DNA from: Apricaphanius iberus
Lineage: Eukaryota > Chordata > Actinopteri > Cyprinodontiformes > Aphaniidae
Length of the DNA: 64,000 nt
Reading direction: 5' to 3'
Assembly (NCBI GenBank): GCA_028564705.1
Contig: JAPXFQ010000804.1
Coordinates: 2,170,001-2,234,000 of the forward strand
In this document: in pieces, positions 39,416 through 49,400 of the stretch
Layout: each line of letters starts with the position of its first letter
How positions within the stretch are numbered: position 1 is the stretch's first letter
Position numbers and translations under genes: made by a program
Notes under the pieces: model-generated
Databases searched by the model: none
The model's input: only the letters and a program-made list of their open reading frames with translations
What the model was told of the DNA's origin: nothing

Positions 39416-40296
39416 CTGGTAAAGCGCACTTTGCAGATGGCGCATTCATAGGGTTTCTCTCCCGTGTGCGTTCTGATATGGCGGGGTAGCTTGCCTGCAC
39501 CCTGAATGACCTTCGAGCATATGGGGCACTTCTGAAAGGCCTTGGAGCGCATCTTTCTTTCTCCACCACCTCCTCCGGTCCCATTCCCTCTCTCCTCAAC
39601 TGCCCTCTCTCCTCCCACCGTGCGTTGGCCCGTGCTGCCTCGTGACATCCACAGCAACGGCGGCACTCCGTGCGTAACTGAAGCAGAAGCCGCGTCTTCG
39701 TGCTGCGTGCTGCTAAAATAATTCAAGTAAAATTCCATGTCAGGATCGTCCCCGTCGCCGGCTTCTTCCCCAGCTTCTGCGTGGTCCTTCTGCCTCTTAA
39801 TGGAGTCCATCATGTGTTGCAGGAGGGCACTGGCTGAACCCCTATCCCTCACCATCGGCTCCCTACAGCTGTCCTCAACTTCTCTCTCCTGCCGAGACTC
39901 AGGGGGGAGGTAGAAGTGGCCGTTCTGAGATGGAGGATAGTATGACGACCCCAGGTTTACTCCATTGCTGTGAATTGCCTCCCTGTCTTCATCGTCCTCT
40001 TCCTCCTCCTCTTCCTCCTCTGGTTCTTGCGCATGGGGCTGTGACAAGGCTAGGGCCAGTGGGGAGTAGTACTCACCGGGGCCAGCAGGAGCCCCGTTGC
40101 TGGGGGTGCTCCCATTACCATGATTAAAGTGCAGGTGTGTGGGCAGTTCCCTGAGCTCTGGCGTGCTGCAGCTGCTGCTCCAGTTCGCCCCCCTCTGGAA
40201 GTACTCTAGGTACTCCCGGGCCCGAATTCGGTTCCCCTGCTCCTTGACTCCTCTGCATTTCCCCTCTTCATCCTCATCTCTTCGCTCACTGCCCGC
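39416..40296 (-). CDS. zbtb7a: zbtb7a coding exon 2: linker, acidic tract, fingers 1-2
   Basis: 881 nt from a TTTCATCAG acceptor (40297) to ACCAG|GTAAGC. It encodes residues 163-455 plus two bases. It starts [11 protein letters not shown] and reaches [11 protein letters not shown], the R-A-K-E-Y-L-E-F-F-Q segment of ZBTB7A. An acidic tract (about residues 253-268) has eight consecutive Glu. M-E-F-Y-L-N-Y-F matches the family's central helix. Basic and Gly-rich sequence follows before finger 1 (C419, C422, H435, H439; A-F-Q-K-C-P-I-C) and the Cys pair of finger 2 (C447, C450). A shorter frame from a TTG at 40047 is not a real start, because the frame is open to the acceptor and joins the BTB exon. 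Confidence 0.94.
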
Positions 40297-41129
40297 CTGA
40301 TGAAACAGGAAAAGAAAGGAAAATCAGTGAAAGGAAAAACTGTACGAGTACATTTGAGTGCAAACAATAAATAAAAAAAGAGAACGCTGTTGGAGGGTTC
40401 AGAAGACAAAAGTGTCTTTAGCTTTATTCTATAGGTTTTCTAAAGTGTTATGTTAAAAATAAGCAGAAATTGGCTAAGTTAAGATGTACAGGCCAAAATG
40501 AAACCTTCTATAACTTTCAGAATATGTCAGCTTTTTATGAAATGCAAGAAATATCAGAAAAATTGGAGCCAATGAGGCAAACTGACGTTAAAAACGACTT
40601 CCTGAACAAAAATCTTGAGATGCACAAAAATGTTGTAAATCAGTTATGAGGCAGTTTTCACTTCGACTGGCCCCGTCCAGTGACAGACTTAAGGACTACC
40701 AGGTAACACAGAACAATCCTTAGTGTGAAACTTTTTACAGAGTGAAGAATTTTCAAAGTTTGCACTTTTTGTTATCAGTCAGGTGTTCAAAGGACATTAT
40801 TTAAAAGGAAAATGTATTTTCTACTGAGGTGAGAATGTTGGCAGCCAAATCAGAGATAGACCTTGTTGGCTGGAGGTTCATTTCGTTCCTCTGATAGAAT
40901 TTTGAACCACAACTTTTGCAGTTCTGGTTTTGTTTCCAAATCAAGAGTCATCAAATGTTGGCTTGCCCGCAATACAGGAAGGCATTTTGTTGAATAAATA
41001 ACTAACTTCTACAGATACCAAGAAAAATGAGAGTATTTTCACTGTTTGTGATGAAAGGTGCTTGGTTTGGAAATGTTGGCAGCAATTTGCAAATGTAAAA
41101 ATTTAAATAATGATCTAGACTCTCTAGGA

Positions 41130-41360
41130 AAGGGGATTTAAACTCCACTCCACGAGAGCCGAAGTCACGCAATTTTTAGACACGTCTTTAACACACCTGA
41201 ATCAAATAATTAGGTCATCAGCGGGTCTGTGGTGAACCTAACAGGCTGCAGAGGAGGCAATTTATCAATTAGACTCAGGTGTCCTGGACCAGCAACACAT
41301 CTAAATAATGCAGGACAGCGACCCTCGAGGACTGAAGTTTGAGATCACTGCTCTACAGAA
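41130..41360. mobile_element. palindromic teleost MITE
   Basis: The left half has CCACGAGAGCCGAAGTCACG and ACACACCTGAATCAAATAAT. The reverse complement of the right half has TCCTCGAGGGTCGCTGTCC and GGACACCTGAGTCTAATTG. The inverted halves are imperfect but collinear over about 80 bp. This matches an abundant fish MITE-like family that I know by pattern only. No coding sequence. Confidence 0.7.
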
Positions 41361-42029
41361 TACAAACATTACATCACATACTATTGTTAAACTCGACAAT
41401 TGCTAAAAAATGACAAACTACAGTTGAAATGTAAACTTTATTACTTGTTTTGGTCTTTATTTTAAAAATAAAACCAAGCTTTACAGAAACCGATGTCTTA
41501 CACACTCCTGCTCCTTTTTAAAATAATAAATGGTTGTTAAAAGCACAAAACTAGAAATAATTATTTTTGAAGACTACAAATTATAATCTGTCAAGAGCAA
41601 TCTGAATTGTCTAAACTCTGACTTTAGGGGTCAAAAATAAATACAAATTTCCTAAGATTGCTGACAAATCTCTGTGCACATCCACCAACTGACGTCTGCA
41701 TGATGTTATGATCCCAATAAAAATCGGAACTGATTTTTGCGGTATATTACAACACAGCACATCCCCGCTGCAGCTGAAGATGTTGCAAAGCTGTGAGGTG
41801 CTGTGTCTGTAGTCTGTGAAAGAGCACGCTGTTCTTCCACAAATGCTGTTGGCTCAGCATGAGTAAGTGTTAAACTAACTCCAAGCTGTGGGTGTGTGTT
41901 AGGCATAGTGCGAGGCACTGATACAGGCCATGATGTAAGTCTGCTTATGCTGACTGTTTATTGAGGTGGTTGGCATGATGACTGTATTCACCATTTTCAA
42001 TATGAATGAACCAGAGAAAATATAGGTAA

Positions 42030-42440
42030 AGTAGCATCCAGAAGTATTCACACCTCTTTATGTTTCTGTCAAACTATGACTTAGAACATAAGCTTTTCAT
42101 CTGATTTCGTCTGATTGATCAACACAAACTAGTAGTGCACTTTGAAGTGGAAGGAAACAGTTACATGCTTTTTAATTGTCTAAAAAAATCTGTATTAAAT
42201 CCTCTTTAGTCTCATGCCCCTTTATAAAATCAAAGACAGCCAATTAGCTTCAGAAATTCGTCCAGTAGGACAAAAACGCAAAATATAAAGCTATGGCTAG
42301 GATAGAATAGTCACATTTTTAGAATGGCCTAGTCACAGTTATGCACAATGTCTCCATGACTCATATGAAATCCTAATAATCGTTGAATTAGTATGAGAGA
42401 AAACATTTATACTTTTTTATGACACTGCAGGTAGCTACAA
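42030..42440. mobile_element. Tc1-like element 5' half, degraded
   Basis: Starts GCATCCAGAAGTATTCACAC, a terminal-repeat-like end, then AGTGGAAGGAAACAGTTACA, CAGCCAATTAGCTTCAGAAA and CATATGAAATCCTAATAATC. It has the order of the terminal and 5' region of the same Tc1 family seen at 17156-17695 and 20450-20760. Transposase sequence is essentially lost. Confidence 0.6.
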
Positions 42441-42545
42441 AACCTATAAACGTTCAATGTTTTGAGGTCTAAACATATAGATGCTGATGGCAAATGCACA
42501 CTTTTATCATCAAGATGTTTTGTTACTGTTATGATGATGCCTCAC

Positions 42546-43031
42546 CGGCGGGGAGAGCACTTTGGTGTCCAGCAGGTGAGTACAGACATCTTGGACGGGA
42601 GATATCTCCAGGAGGCGTGCAGCAGCAAGGATGTCGGCCACACTGCTGTGACTGACCGTCAGCGTCGCAGTGTAGGCAAAGTCCAGCAAGGCTCCCAGAG
42701 CGTCTGCTGCCACAAAGTCGATGTTGTAGATGTTCTGTTGGTCGGCAGCGACCCCCGAAGTGAAGAGCTTGTGGAAGTAAGAGCTGCAGGATGCGAGGAC
42801 GGAGCGGTGAGCCGGGAACTCCCGGTCCTGGGTGACTAAGAGCACGTCGCAGAGGAGCCCGCTGAGTCGCTGCTTGTTGAGGCCGCCCAGGACATCAGCA
42901 CTGTGTTCAGGGAAAGGGATCCCCACAGGACCTTCCTCGGCCTCCCCCCCTCCTCCTCGCCTTCCCCCGCCCCCAGTGCTCGTTATACCCCGGAGCCGCC
43001 TTCCTCCTCTCCCACCGGCTCCTGACGACAT
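42546..43031 (-). CDS. zbtb7a: zbtb7a coding exon 1: BTB/POZ domain
   Basis: The ATG at 43031 (context GAAGATGTCG) opens a frame for 162 residues ending V-L-S-P-P at the donor CCGCCG|GTGAGG (phase 0). Residues 1-33 are Gly/Arg-rich. From G-P-V-G-I-P-F-P at 34-41 the protein follows human ZBTB7A (human starts about 26 residues closer). The BTB domain spans about 48-156, with L-L-C-D-V-L-L-V (59-66), F-P-A-H-R-S-V-L-A (72-80), F-A-Y-T-A-T-L-T (118-125) and A-A-R-L-L-E-I (137-143). The BTB forms dimers and recruits corepressors such as NCoR/SMRT. A GTG further up at 43073 is not a start. The frame is open to the acceptor at 43110, so an upstream non-ATG or other exon start cannot be excluded. 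Confidence 0.93.
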
Positions 43032-43109
43032 CTTCCACCAGCCTGCCGCCGAGCCGCCGAGCGCAGCCCCCACCCGCGTATCCGTCCTGCCGTCTGTCTG
43101 TCTGCCTAT
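43032..43109 (-). other. zbtb7a: zbtb7a 5'UTR part of the BTB exon
   Basis: Exon sequence between acceptor TCTTTTTTCAG (43110-43111) and the ATG. It is in frame with the BTB frame and has no stop codon, so a longer N-terminus is formally possible. It contains CAGACAGACAGACGG. Confidence 0.7.
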
Positions 43110-43615
43110 CTGAAAAAAGAAGACATGTATAACCGATCAGTTTAACAGTTTTTCTTTTGAGGGCATAAAGGGACAGGAATATTTACCCAGTGAGACAGAA
43201 ATGCGTTACAACACATTTTAAAAATACAATGAAATTCAAGAACAGGAAAAATAAATCAAATCAATGCACAATTTGAAGAATTTATCAGCTGTACTCCAAT
43301 GCACAAAAAGCTTTTCACTTAGTTTTCAGATTCTTATGAGGATTCTTATCTTTAAGAATACTTTGACAGTTCAAGTTTTTAACATAGGGAGGAGGAGAAA
43401 AAATATGTTTTTAAATCTTTCAAACACAAACTGACTTTGAGAAAGATGTATTAAAGAATGAAGTGGCTATAACCTCAATACGTATCACCAACTCATTTAC
43501 CCATTCAGTAAAAAAAATATTATCGCTTTACATTTTTTGCACATTACACCCCTATATCCACCAATATGGTGTTGTAGAAATAAAAAGATAAACTAATTTA
43601 TTAACTAGAAATGCT

Positions 43616-43629
43616 CCCCCCCCCCCCCC
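43616..43629. repeat. C14 homopolymer
   Basis: Fourteen C in a row on the plus strand. Confidence 0.95.
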
Positions 43630-46239
43630 GTTCTAACAACTGGGGTGCAGGAAAAAGTGTCGCAGATTCTTTGGTAGATGTCCTTGATTCCATTTCAACA
43701 AAAACGTATTTCTTTACCTCAGAAAAATACATCAAAGTCTTTGCTGTTGATGCTTTTTGGACCAAAAATGTTTTAGCCTAGATACTTTTTAATGAACACA
43801 AAAAAAACAAAACTAATTTGTCAGTGTTTAATAAGCTGATCACAATTGAGCAATTCACATCTTGCCAACTGACTGGTGCACTTGTTATTAATTGATTCAA
43901 ATACTTATTTACTTATAACAACCCCTAATTTTTCAGTTATAAAAATACATATTTTTAAATCACTGATGTCCCTAATTAATCTTATGAAATTTAAACTTTC
44001 TCTCCATCTGACCTGATACCGAACTTCTGTCTGAATATTTTACGTTTCACTCCTTTCAGCCGGACTGATCAGAGCTGAAAAAGTGTCTTCGGCCATATGT
44101 TAACACCACTGTGCTGCCTAACAACAGCTCCCAGTGTATTTTGAAACAGATAAAGAAACAAAAACCTAAAAAGCAGGTGTAGTTACAGACTGACAGCAAA
44201 ACAAACAAAGGGCTAAGGCACTAGTTTTATGTAGTAAAATAAATTGCTGTCACCCAGAGATGAATTGTGTTGGTCAGCAGTTTACTTTGCATAAATACAA
44301 TGATCACAAAGACATTAATGTATTTTATGTGTGCAGGTGACTGGGTGCCTGTTTCCTTATGAATACATCCACGGGTCTGTGCACGCACCCGCACAAGAAA
44401 TCAAGCAAGAGGTCGTGGAGGACAGATAAGCACAGGGCTGAGGGGATCAGAGTGCATGCTGGGAGCTGGGCTGTGCAGCCTATGCACTCTATGACAGTTA
44501 TGAGTAAGGAAGGAAAGCAAGGGGAAGTGAAGGAACAAGAGGGAAGAGGAGAGAAAATGGATGTGGAGAAGGCAGCAAGGGCAGACCTTGTGGAAAAGAA
44601 ACTCCACAGGAGGAGGGAGAGATCTTACGACGCGTTGCAAAGGAGCAGCGTTAAAAAAAAGGGAGGTTGTCAATCCGGTCTGAGCTAGTTACCCCACCCT
44701 GCACTGCGTGCCAAGTTTCGGAAAAGGCCTGTCCCCTCGCTCACGTGTGTTTGTGTGCGTGTGTGTGGTGGGAATTAAAATGATCGACTGAAGCTTAGGG
44801 GGCGGGGTGGGTTCGGCTGGCGAGGGTTTCGGCAGAGCCGGCCATCCTCGATTTCTCAGTCACACGAGTGAATACAGTAACATCAATAACACAGAGAAAT
44901 CACATACGCACTGGACACACACTCTATCCAAGCTACCCCCTCCACCCCCACACACTCTCTCTTCACCATCTGCCAGGCAGACCCAGTGGGGGGAGGGGGG
45001 GGGGGGTGCAAGGCTGGGTGGTGGTTGCATTAAATGGCTTTTGTCTCTACAAGCTTCAAACTACCAGATACCTGCCGATCAATCCTCCTGGTATGTTTGT
45101 TTGCTACACCACACTACCAAACCTGCTTAACCTGGCTGCCCCTCCTCTTCTAATAGTGTTCACCTTCTTTCTTTGGCTCTGTCCTCTCCTCTCCTCTGCT
45201 TTGTTTTAACCTCTGTAAAGAAATACCTATCTGTGTCCACACCTGTGATGCGCAGATAGGTCATACAGAGATTTACCCTTCCCTATGTACTGAGGAGCCC
45301 ATAAGAGCTGAAGGGATTTCTTTTACCCTCTCATAAACAACAAATTGGGTCAAAGATTTAGTTAATTCAGCCAAATGGTATAATGAACATTTAGATTAAT
45401 TTTTTTTAAGTAGAAAACACAGTTTGCACAGGTTGGCTAAAAGTGATTACCTAGTAAGATGCCAACTGGCTCTAGGGCATGGGCTAGTTTCCAGTATCCA
45501 GGTAAATCAACACTTGGCTTCAAAACCATTTAATACTTACGTCATAGATGTTCCTAAATTTTAATGAGATGTCAAAGATAGTAGGAGGAAGTGGTGCTTT
45601 CTCTGGTTATATGGAATATAGCTATAGGTAGTCTCAGAAGCTGCATTTGTTGTTAGGATGCCAAATATCAGTTTTATATTCCAATGTTACTCTAGAAAGA
45701 GCAGAACTAGGGAAAGGGGACTTAACAAAATGTTTATGAACACAGTATTAAAAAAAATCATGAAAAGAATTAGTCATCCTGTCAAGTTAACAATTAACTC
45801 CAATTAATGTTTGCAAACTCTGAAAAATAAAAAAAACTGTTATCATTGTGTTACACACCCTGATCAAGATATTTTTCTTCTGTTGGTTCCACGAAAGTCT
45901 CCTTAAATTTTGCTGACTCATATTAAAAATTATAGAATGCAGTAATTACAGTGTATACAGTTTATTTGCGCTACTCAATGTAACTATTGCAGTGAAGTAG
46001 CCTGATTGATAATGGCTTTATTTTTAGAGTAGTATTGAGTTTTGTTGGGCAATGACTGAATGGGGTTACAGCCAAACGAAAAAAAAACAAGAAAATAGTA
46101 TACCGATTTAAATATCATCACTGCAAGAAATACTATGAAATAGTATAACATTTTACCATTCCTAATCACAAAACCAAATAGCATTAATATTCTGTGGGGG
46201 AAAAAAAACCTTACTTGAATAGTTGTAATCATTACATTC

Positions 46240-46470
46240 CGGTTTTCAGAACATCTTTGCTTCCTTCAACCTCCAGTGTTAACTCCATGATAAAGTAAAA
46301 CTGGAGTATTTCTAATCAAGCGTCATGCTGGCCTCTGATTACTAACAGTTTCTCTATGGATCTCTTAAATAATGTTTTTGTAGGCGGCTGACCACATATA
46401 GTGTCTGAGAACACTGGCAATGACTTTAACAGAGCTCTACTGAAAACAATCTGTCAGCCATGGCAAAAGC
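46240..46470. promoter_or_regulatory. candidate regulatory element in zbtb7a first intron
   Basis: CTAATCAAGCGTCATGCTGG, CCTCTGATTACTAACAG and CATGATAAAG (GATA-like) cluster in non-repetitive sequence, which gives a look of conserved non-coding DNA. Untested. Confidence 0.2.
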
Positions 46471-48430
46471 AAATTTTATTACCCAATCCCTCATCTGAAT
46501 ATGCTAAGGCAGGGGAGAGAGAGAGAGACAGCGAGAAATGACACGGGAGAGAGCAGAGTGAGATGGGGAAGGAAAAGCAAGAGAAAAGGGCATTCACATG
46601 GCTACCGGTCATGTCCTTCGCAGGTGGAAACAGATCTCTGCGAGCCCCAACCCATCCCGAGCCGAGCCAACCTGCTTTTCTCTAACGGCAGAGCTCTGAA
46701 GCACCTGCACTGAACTGGGCTTTGCTGCAAGCCTGCGAGTGAGGCTAAACTGTATCCCCCATACATCCAGAGTTGACCCTGGGTCTTGGCTTTGTGAGGT
46801 AACGTTGAGCTGAGGAGGAGATAAAAAACACTTGCACGAACATGCGCACAAACACAAAACTTGATTTAGCGCCAACGAAGCGCAGAGGGACCGCTCTGCA
46901 TGCAGGAGCAACCTGTCCCTGAATAAACCTGCACAGAGCACTGAGAAAGAAGAACGTTGAGCCACAAACCTGATCCTGACACCTCCTCATGGCTCGAAAC
47001 ATTCCTCATCACTAATTCATGCCTTTGGGTGACAAGGCCGGCAATCTAGCACAAAGCGGCACCGCAGCTGTCCGTGTACGCAGTGTTCCACTTCCAGGGA
47101 AGGGCCCCCTCTCTTCAGTGCTTGGGCCACGAGCGCACATGCCTGCTTTGCAAGTCAAACAACCGTCTCAACGCGCAGAGCCGACCCATCCCATCTCCAC
47201 CCTCATCGCATTCAACTCATCCGCAACATCCCTTCGCCCCCTCCCATGTATCCGTACAACAGCGTTGTGTAAGAGAAGTTTCTGTTTTTGCTGAGAGTTT
47301 TTCCTTTTCTTCCCCCCCCACCTTTCAGTTGCCCGAATACGGCGTACGGCAACGTCAAGCGCGAGACGGTTGGAAGCCCATTTGCTTGTCACTGTCAGAC
47401 AAACTCATGACATCAAAGAGTGGTAGGAGTTACAAGGAATGGTTTTTATTTAGGCCGACATGAATCGTGCTCTGGAGCGTCTCAAAAATTTACACCATGA
47501 AAGTCTCTCTCTGACTTTGGCTGACACATACCAGTCATTCCTAGATATAAGCGAACAAACTGTTAACCGTGCGCAACCCCAGATGTTTCTCATATAAGGA
47601 AATAACTAGAGAGATAAAGATGATAAAAAAACAAAACAGACAACAACCAAAAGTAAAAATAAAACACACCACTATTTGGGCCGACTCGAAATGCAAACAA
47701 TCTTTCTCCTGTCTTTTATTCTAATTTTTCACTTTCTAGTTCCTTAAATTTGAGAGTATGAAAATGTGCTGTTGGCAATTTTACACCCTTCAAAAATACT
47801 AAAACATGTATATTTAAGATTACCAGTAAATAGGCACAGTCCAGCAGAATAGACTCATGATATGAAAGCCACTGTGCAAAAAACACCCCAGTAGCACAGC
47901 AATTACACAATGATAACCGAAATGAATAGCATGATCTGACTTTATGAAATTTTTTATCTGTAATAACTATTGTTAATTTGATTTTGATACATAGACTTAA
48001 GAAACAATTTAGAATAAATAACTACGTTTCCCAAAGGCTTTGCCTTTTGGAACAAATAGTATACCTGTTTCCGGCTCTTTAAAGAATAAAACTCAAAGTG
48101 TAACAAGCTGATATGAGGTTGTAAGTTATTTGGCAACTGTAGTGGTCAAACAACATTATCATTACAAGCGTTCGACCATTTTTGACACTATGACGATTCT
48201 TCACAACCAAAAATATTTGCAAGAAGCTCAGTTTTTCTGTCTTGAAAGCAATAAGAAAAAAATTACAGAAATAGCCTCTTTCACCAAGCTGTCTGGTGGT
48301 CTGCGTGGGTGGGATTTACATGTTTAGCTCATTTGTTACAATACATATTACTTGCTGCAATATAATTTTCTCACACATCTAGAAGTCCCCACTCTGAACC
48401 AAGTGGACATGCGAAGAGCACGATAGGGCT

Positions 48431-48436
48431 GTGTGT

Positions 48437-48467
<31 letters not shown>

Positions 48468-48468
48468 G
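48431..48468. repeat. (GT)10 followed by G18
   Basis: Twenty GT bases run into eighteen G on the plus strand. Possible G-quadruplex-like tract. Confidence 0.95.
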
Positions 48469-49049
48469 TAGGGAAAATAGATTTTGAGTAACTGCCACTG
48501 CTCAGTGACTCATTGTTGGCCAAAGTGGAAGGAAACTTGATTGGCCGTGCTGGGAGCAAAGCAGGAAGTAGGGTAGTGACTGATAAAACCTAAAGTTGCA
48601 TGGGCTGGTCGAGGCCTGGCAGCTTTCACTAGAAACTAACCAGGAAGTTCTGCCAAAACATGGAGCCACTGAGAAGCTGGTGGGCGAGACAGGGCGTTAA
48701 GCTCACAAGCTCACTCATAACTTGAGAGCAAACGGAGGCCCAGGAATCTGGCTCAGGTGTCAATGATAAACTCAGGATGAATTACTGTTGGACCTAGTAT
48801 AACCTGCTACAGTAAAAGAAATGGTAACCACCCCCAGGATGGGGAAGGCGGGAGGGGGGGTTGTTGGGCAACTGCGCAGAAAGAGGAAAAATGGCTTTCA
48901 AACCTACTTGTAGCAACAAACTTGTTAGCGTTAAAAACCAAAAGACTGATTTGTTTTACTTTCAATTTTGCTTCGTCTTTTAAGAGGACAAAGCCACAAT
49001 AATGCCGTTTGAGATACTTTAACAGATACTTCATGATTTTTTTTTTACA

Positions 49050-49400
49050 GATCAGGATCTGGTGAGGGGTAGTAAGCAGTTAAGGCAAGGCAAGCATATT
49101 TGTATAAGATACCTTTAACAAAAAGGCAATTCAAGGTGCTTTGGGTGATACAATGAAAGCAGCAATAGAACAGTAAAAGCATAAATTACAACATTAGAGA
49201 CACAAAAGATATGACATTAAAACAAATGGCATTCCAGCTGTTAGTAGTCGCTTACAAAAAGGCAGCTCTAAATGGATGAGTTTTTAGCTTAGATTTAAAG
49301 GAACTCAGTGTTTCAGCGGCTTTGCAGTGGTTGGGAAGTTTGTTTCAGATAAAGTGGGGTATTGAAACTGAAAGCAGCTTCTCCATGTTTGGTTCTAATT
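49050..49400 (+). repeat. teleost dispersed repeat, copy B
   Basis: Second copy of the 16820-17060 repeat, in the same orientation, and longer on the right: CATTCCAGCTGTTAGTAGTC, GGAACTCAGTGTTTCAGCGG and GAAACTGAAAGCAGCTTCTC continue it. No coding frame. Copy A lacks most of this part. Confidence 0.65.

Larger units (their letters stand above)
40297..42545 (-). other. zbtb7a: zbtb7a intron between BTB exon and linker exon
   Basis: A 2.2-kb phase-0 intron from CCGCCG|GTGAGG to TTTCATCAG. In human ZBTB7A the BTB domain and linker are in one exon, so this intron looks extra. It holds a palindromic teleost MITE (41130-41360) and a Tc1 relic (42030-42440). The rest is AT-rich. Confidence 0.85.
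36068..43031 (-). other. zbtb7a: zbtb7a coding locus (three coding exons, 600 residues)
   Basis: Zbtb7a (LRF/Pokemon) is a POK-family nuclear repressor. The N-terminal BTB domain dimerises and recruits corepressors; four C-terminal Kruppel-type fingers bind G-rich promoter sites such as those of globin, Notch-pathway and ARF genes in mammals. Coding exons 42546-43031, 39416-40296 and 36068-36503 (486, 881 and 436 nt) join in frame to 600 residues, against 584 in human. Introns are 2.2 kb (phase 0) and 2.9 kb (phase 2). The finger region is nearly identical to human, which separates it from ZBTB7B and ZBTB7C. The neighbour downstream on the chromosome (right) is map2k2, as in mammals. Confidence 0.93.

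Noticed and set aside
39930..40127. Plus-strand frame over the zbtb7a linker exon
   Set aside because: Antisense shadow of the acidic linker, with no homology.
42462..42839. 125-codon plus-strand frame over the zbtb7a BTB exon
   Set aside because: It is the antisense of the BTB domain; no independent signal is present.
43032..43073. GTG start at 43073 for zbtb7a
   Set aside because: Eukaryotic translation would use the ATG at 43031 with good context.
44359..47463. Cluster of medium frames on both strands at 44-47 kb
   Set aside because: GC- and A-rich non-coding DNA of the zbtb7a first intron; no domains, no splice context.
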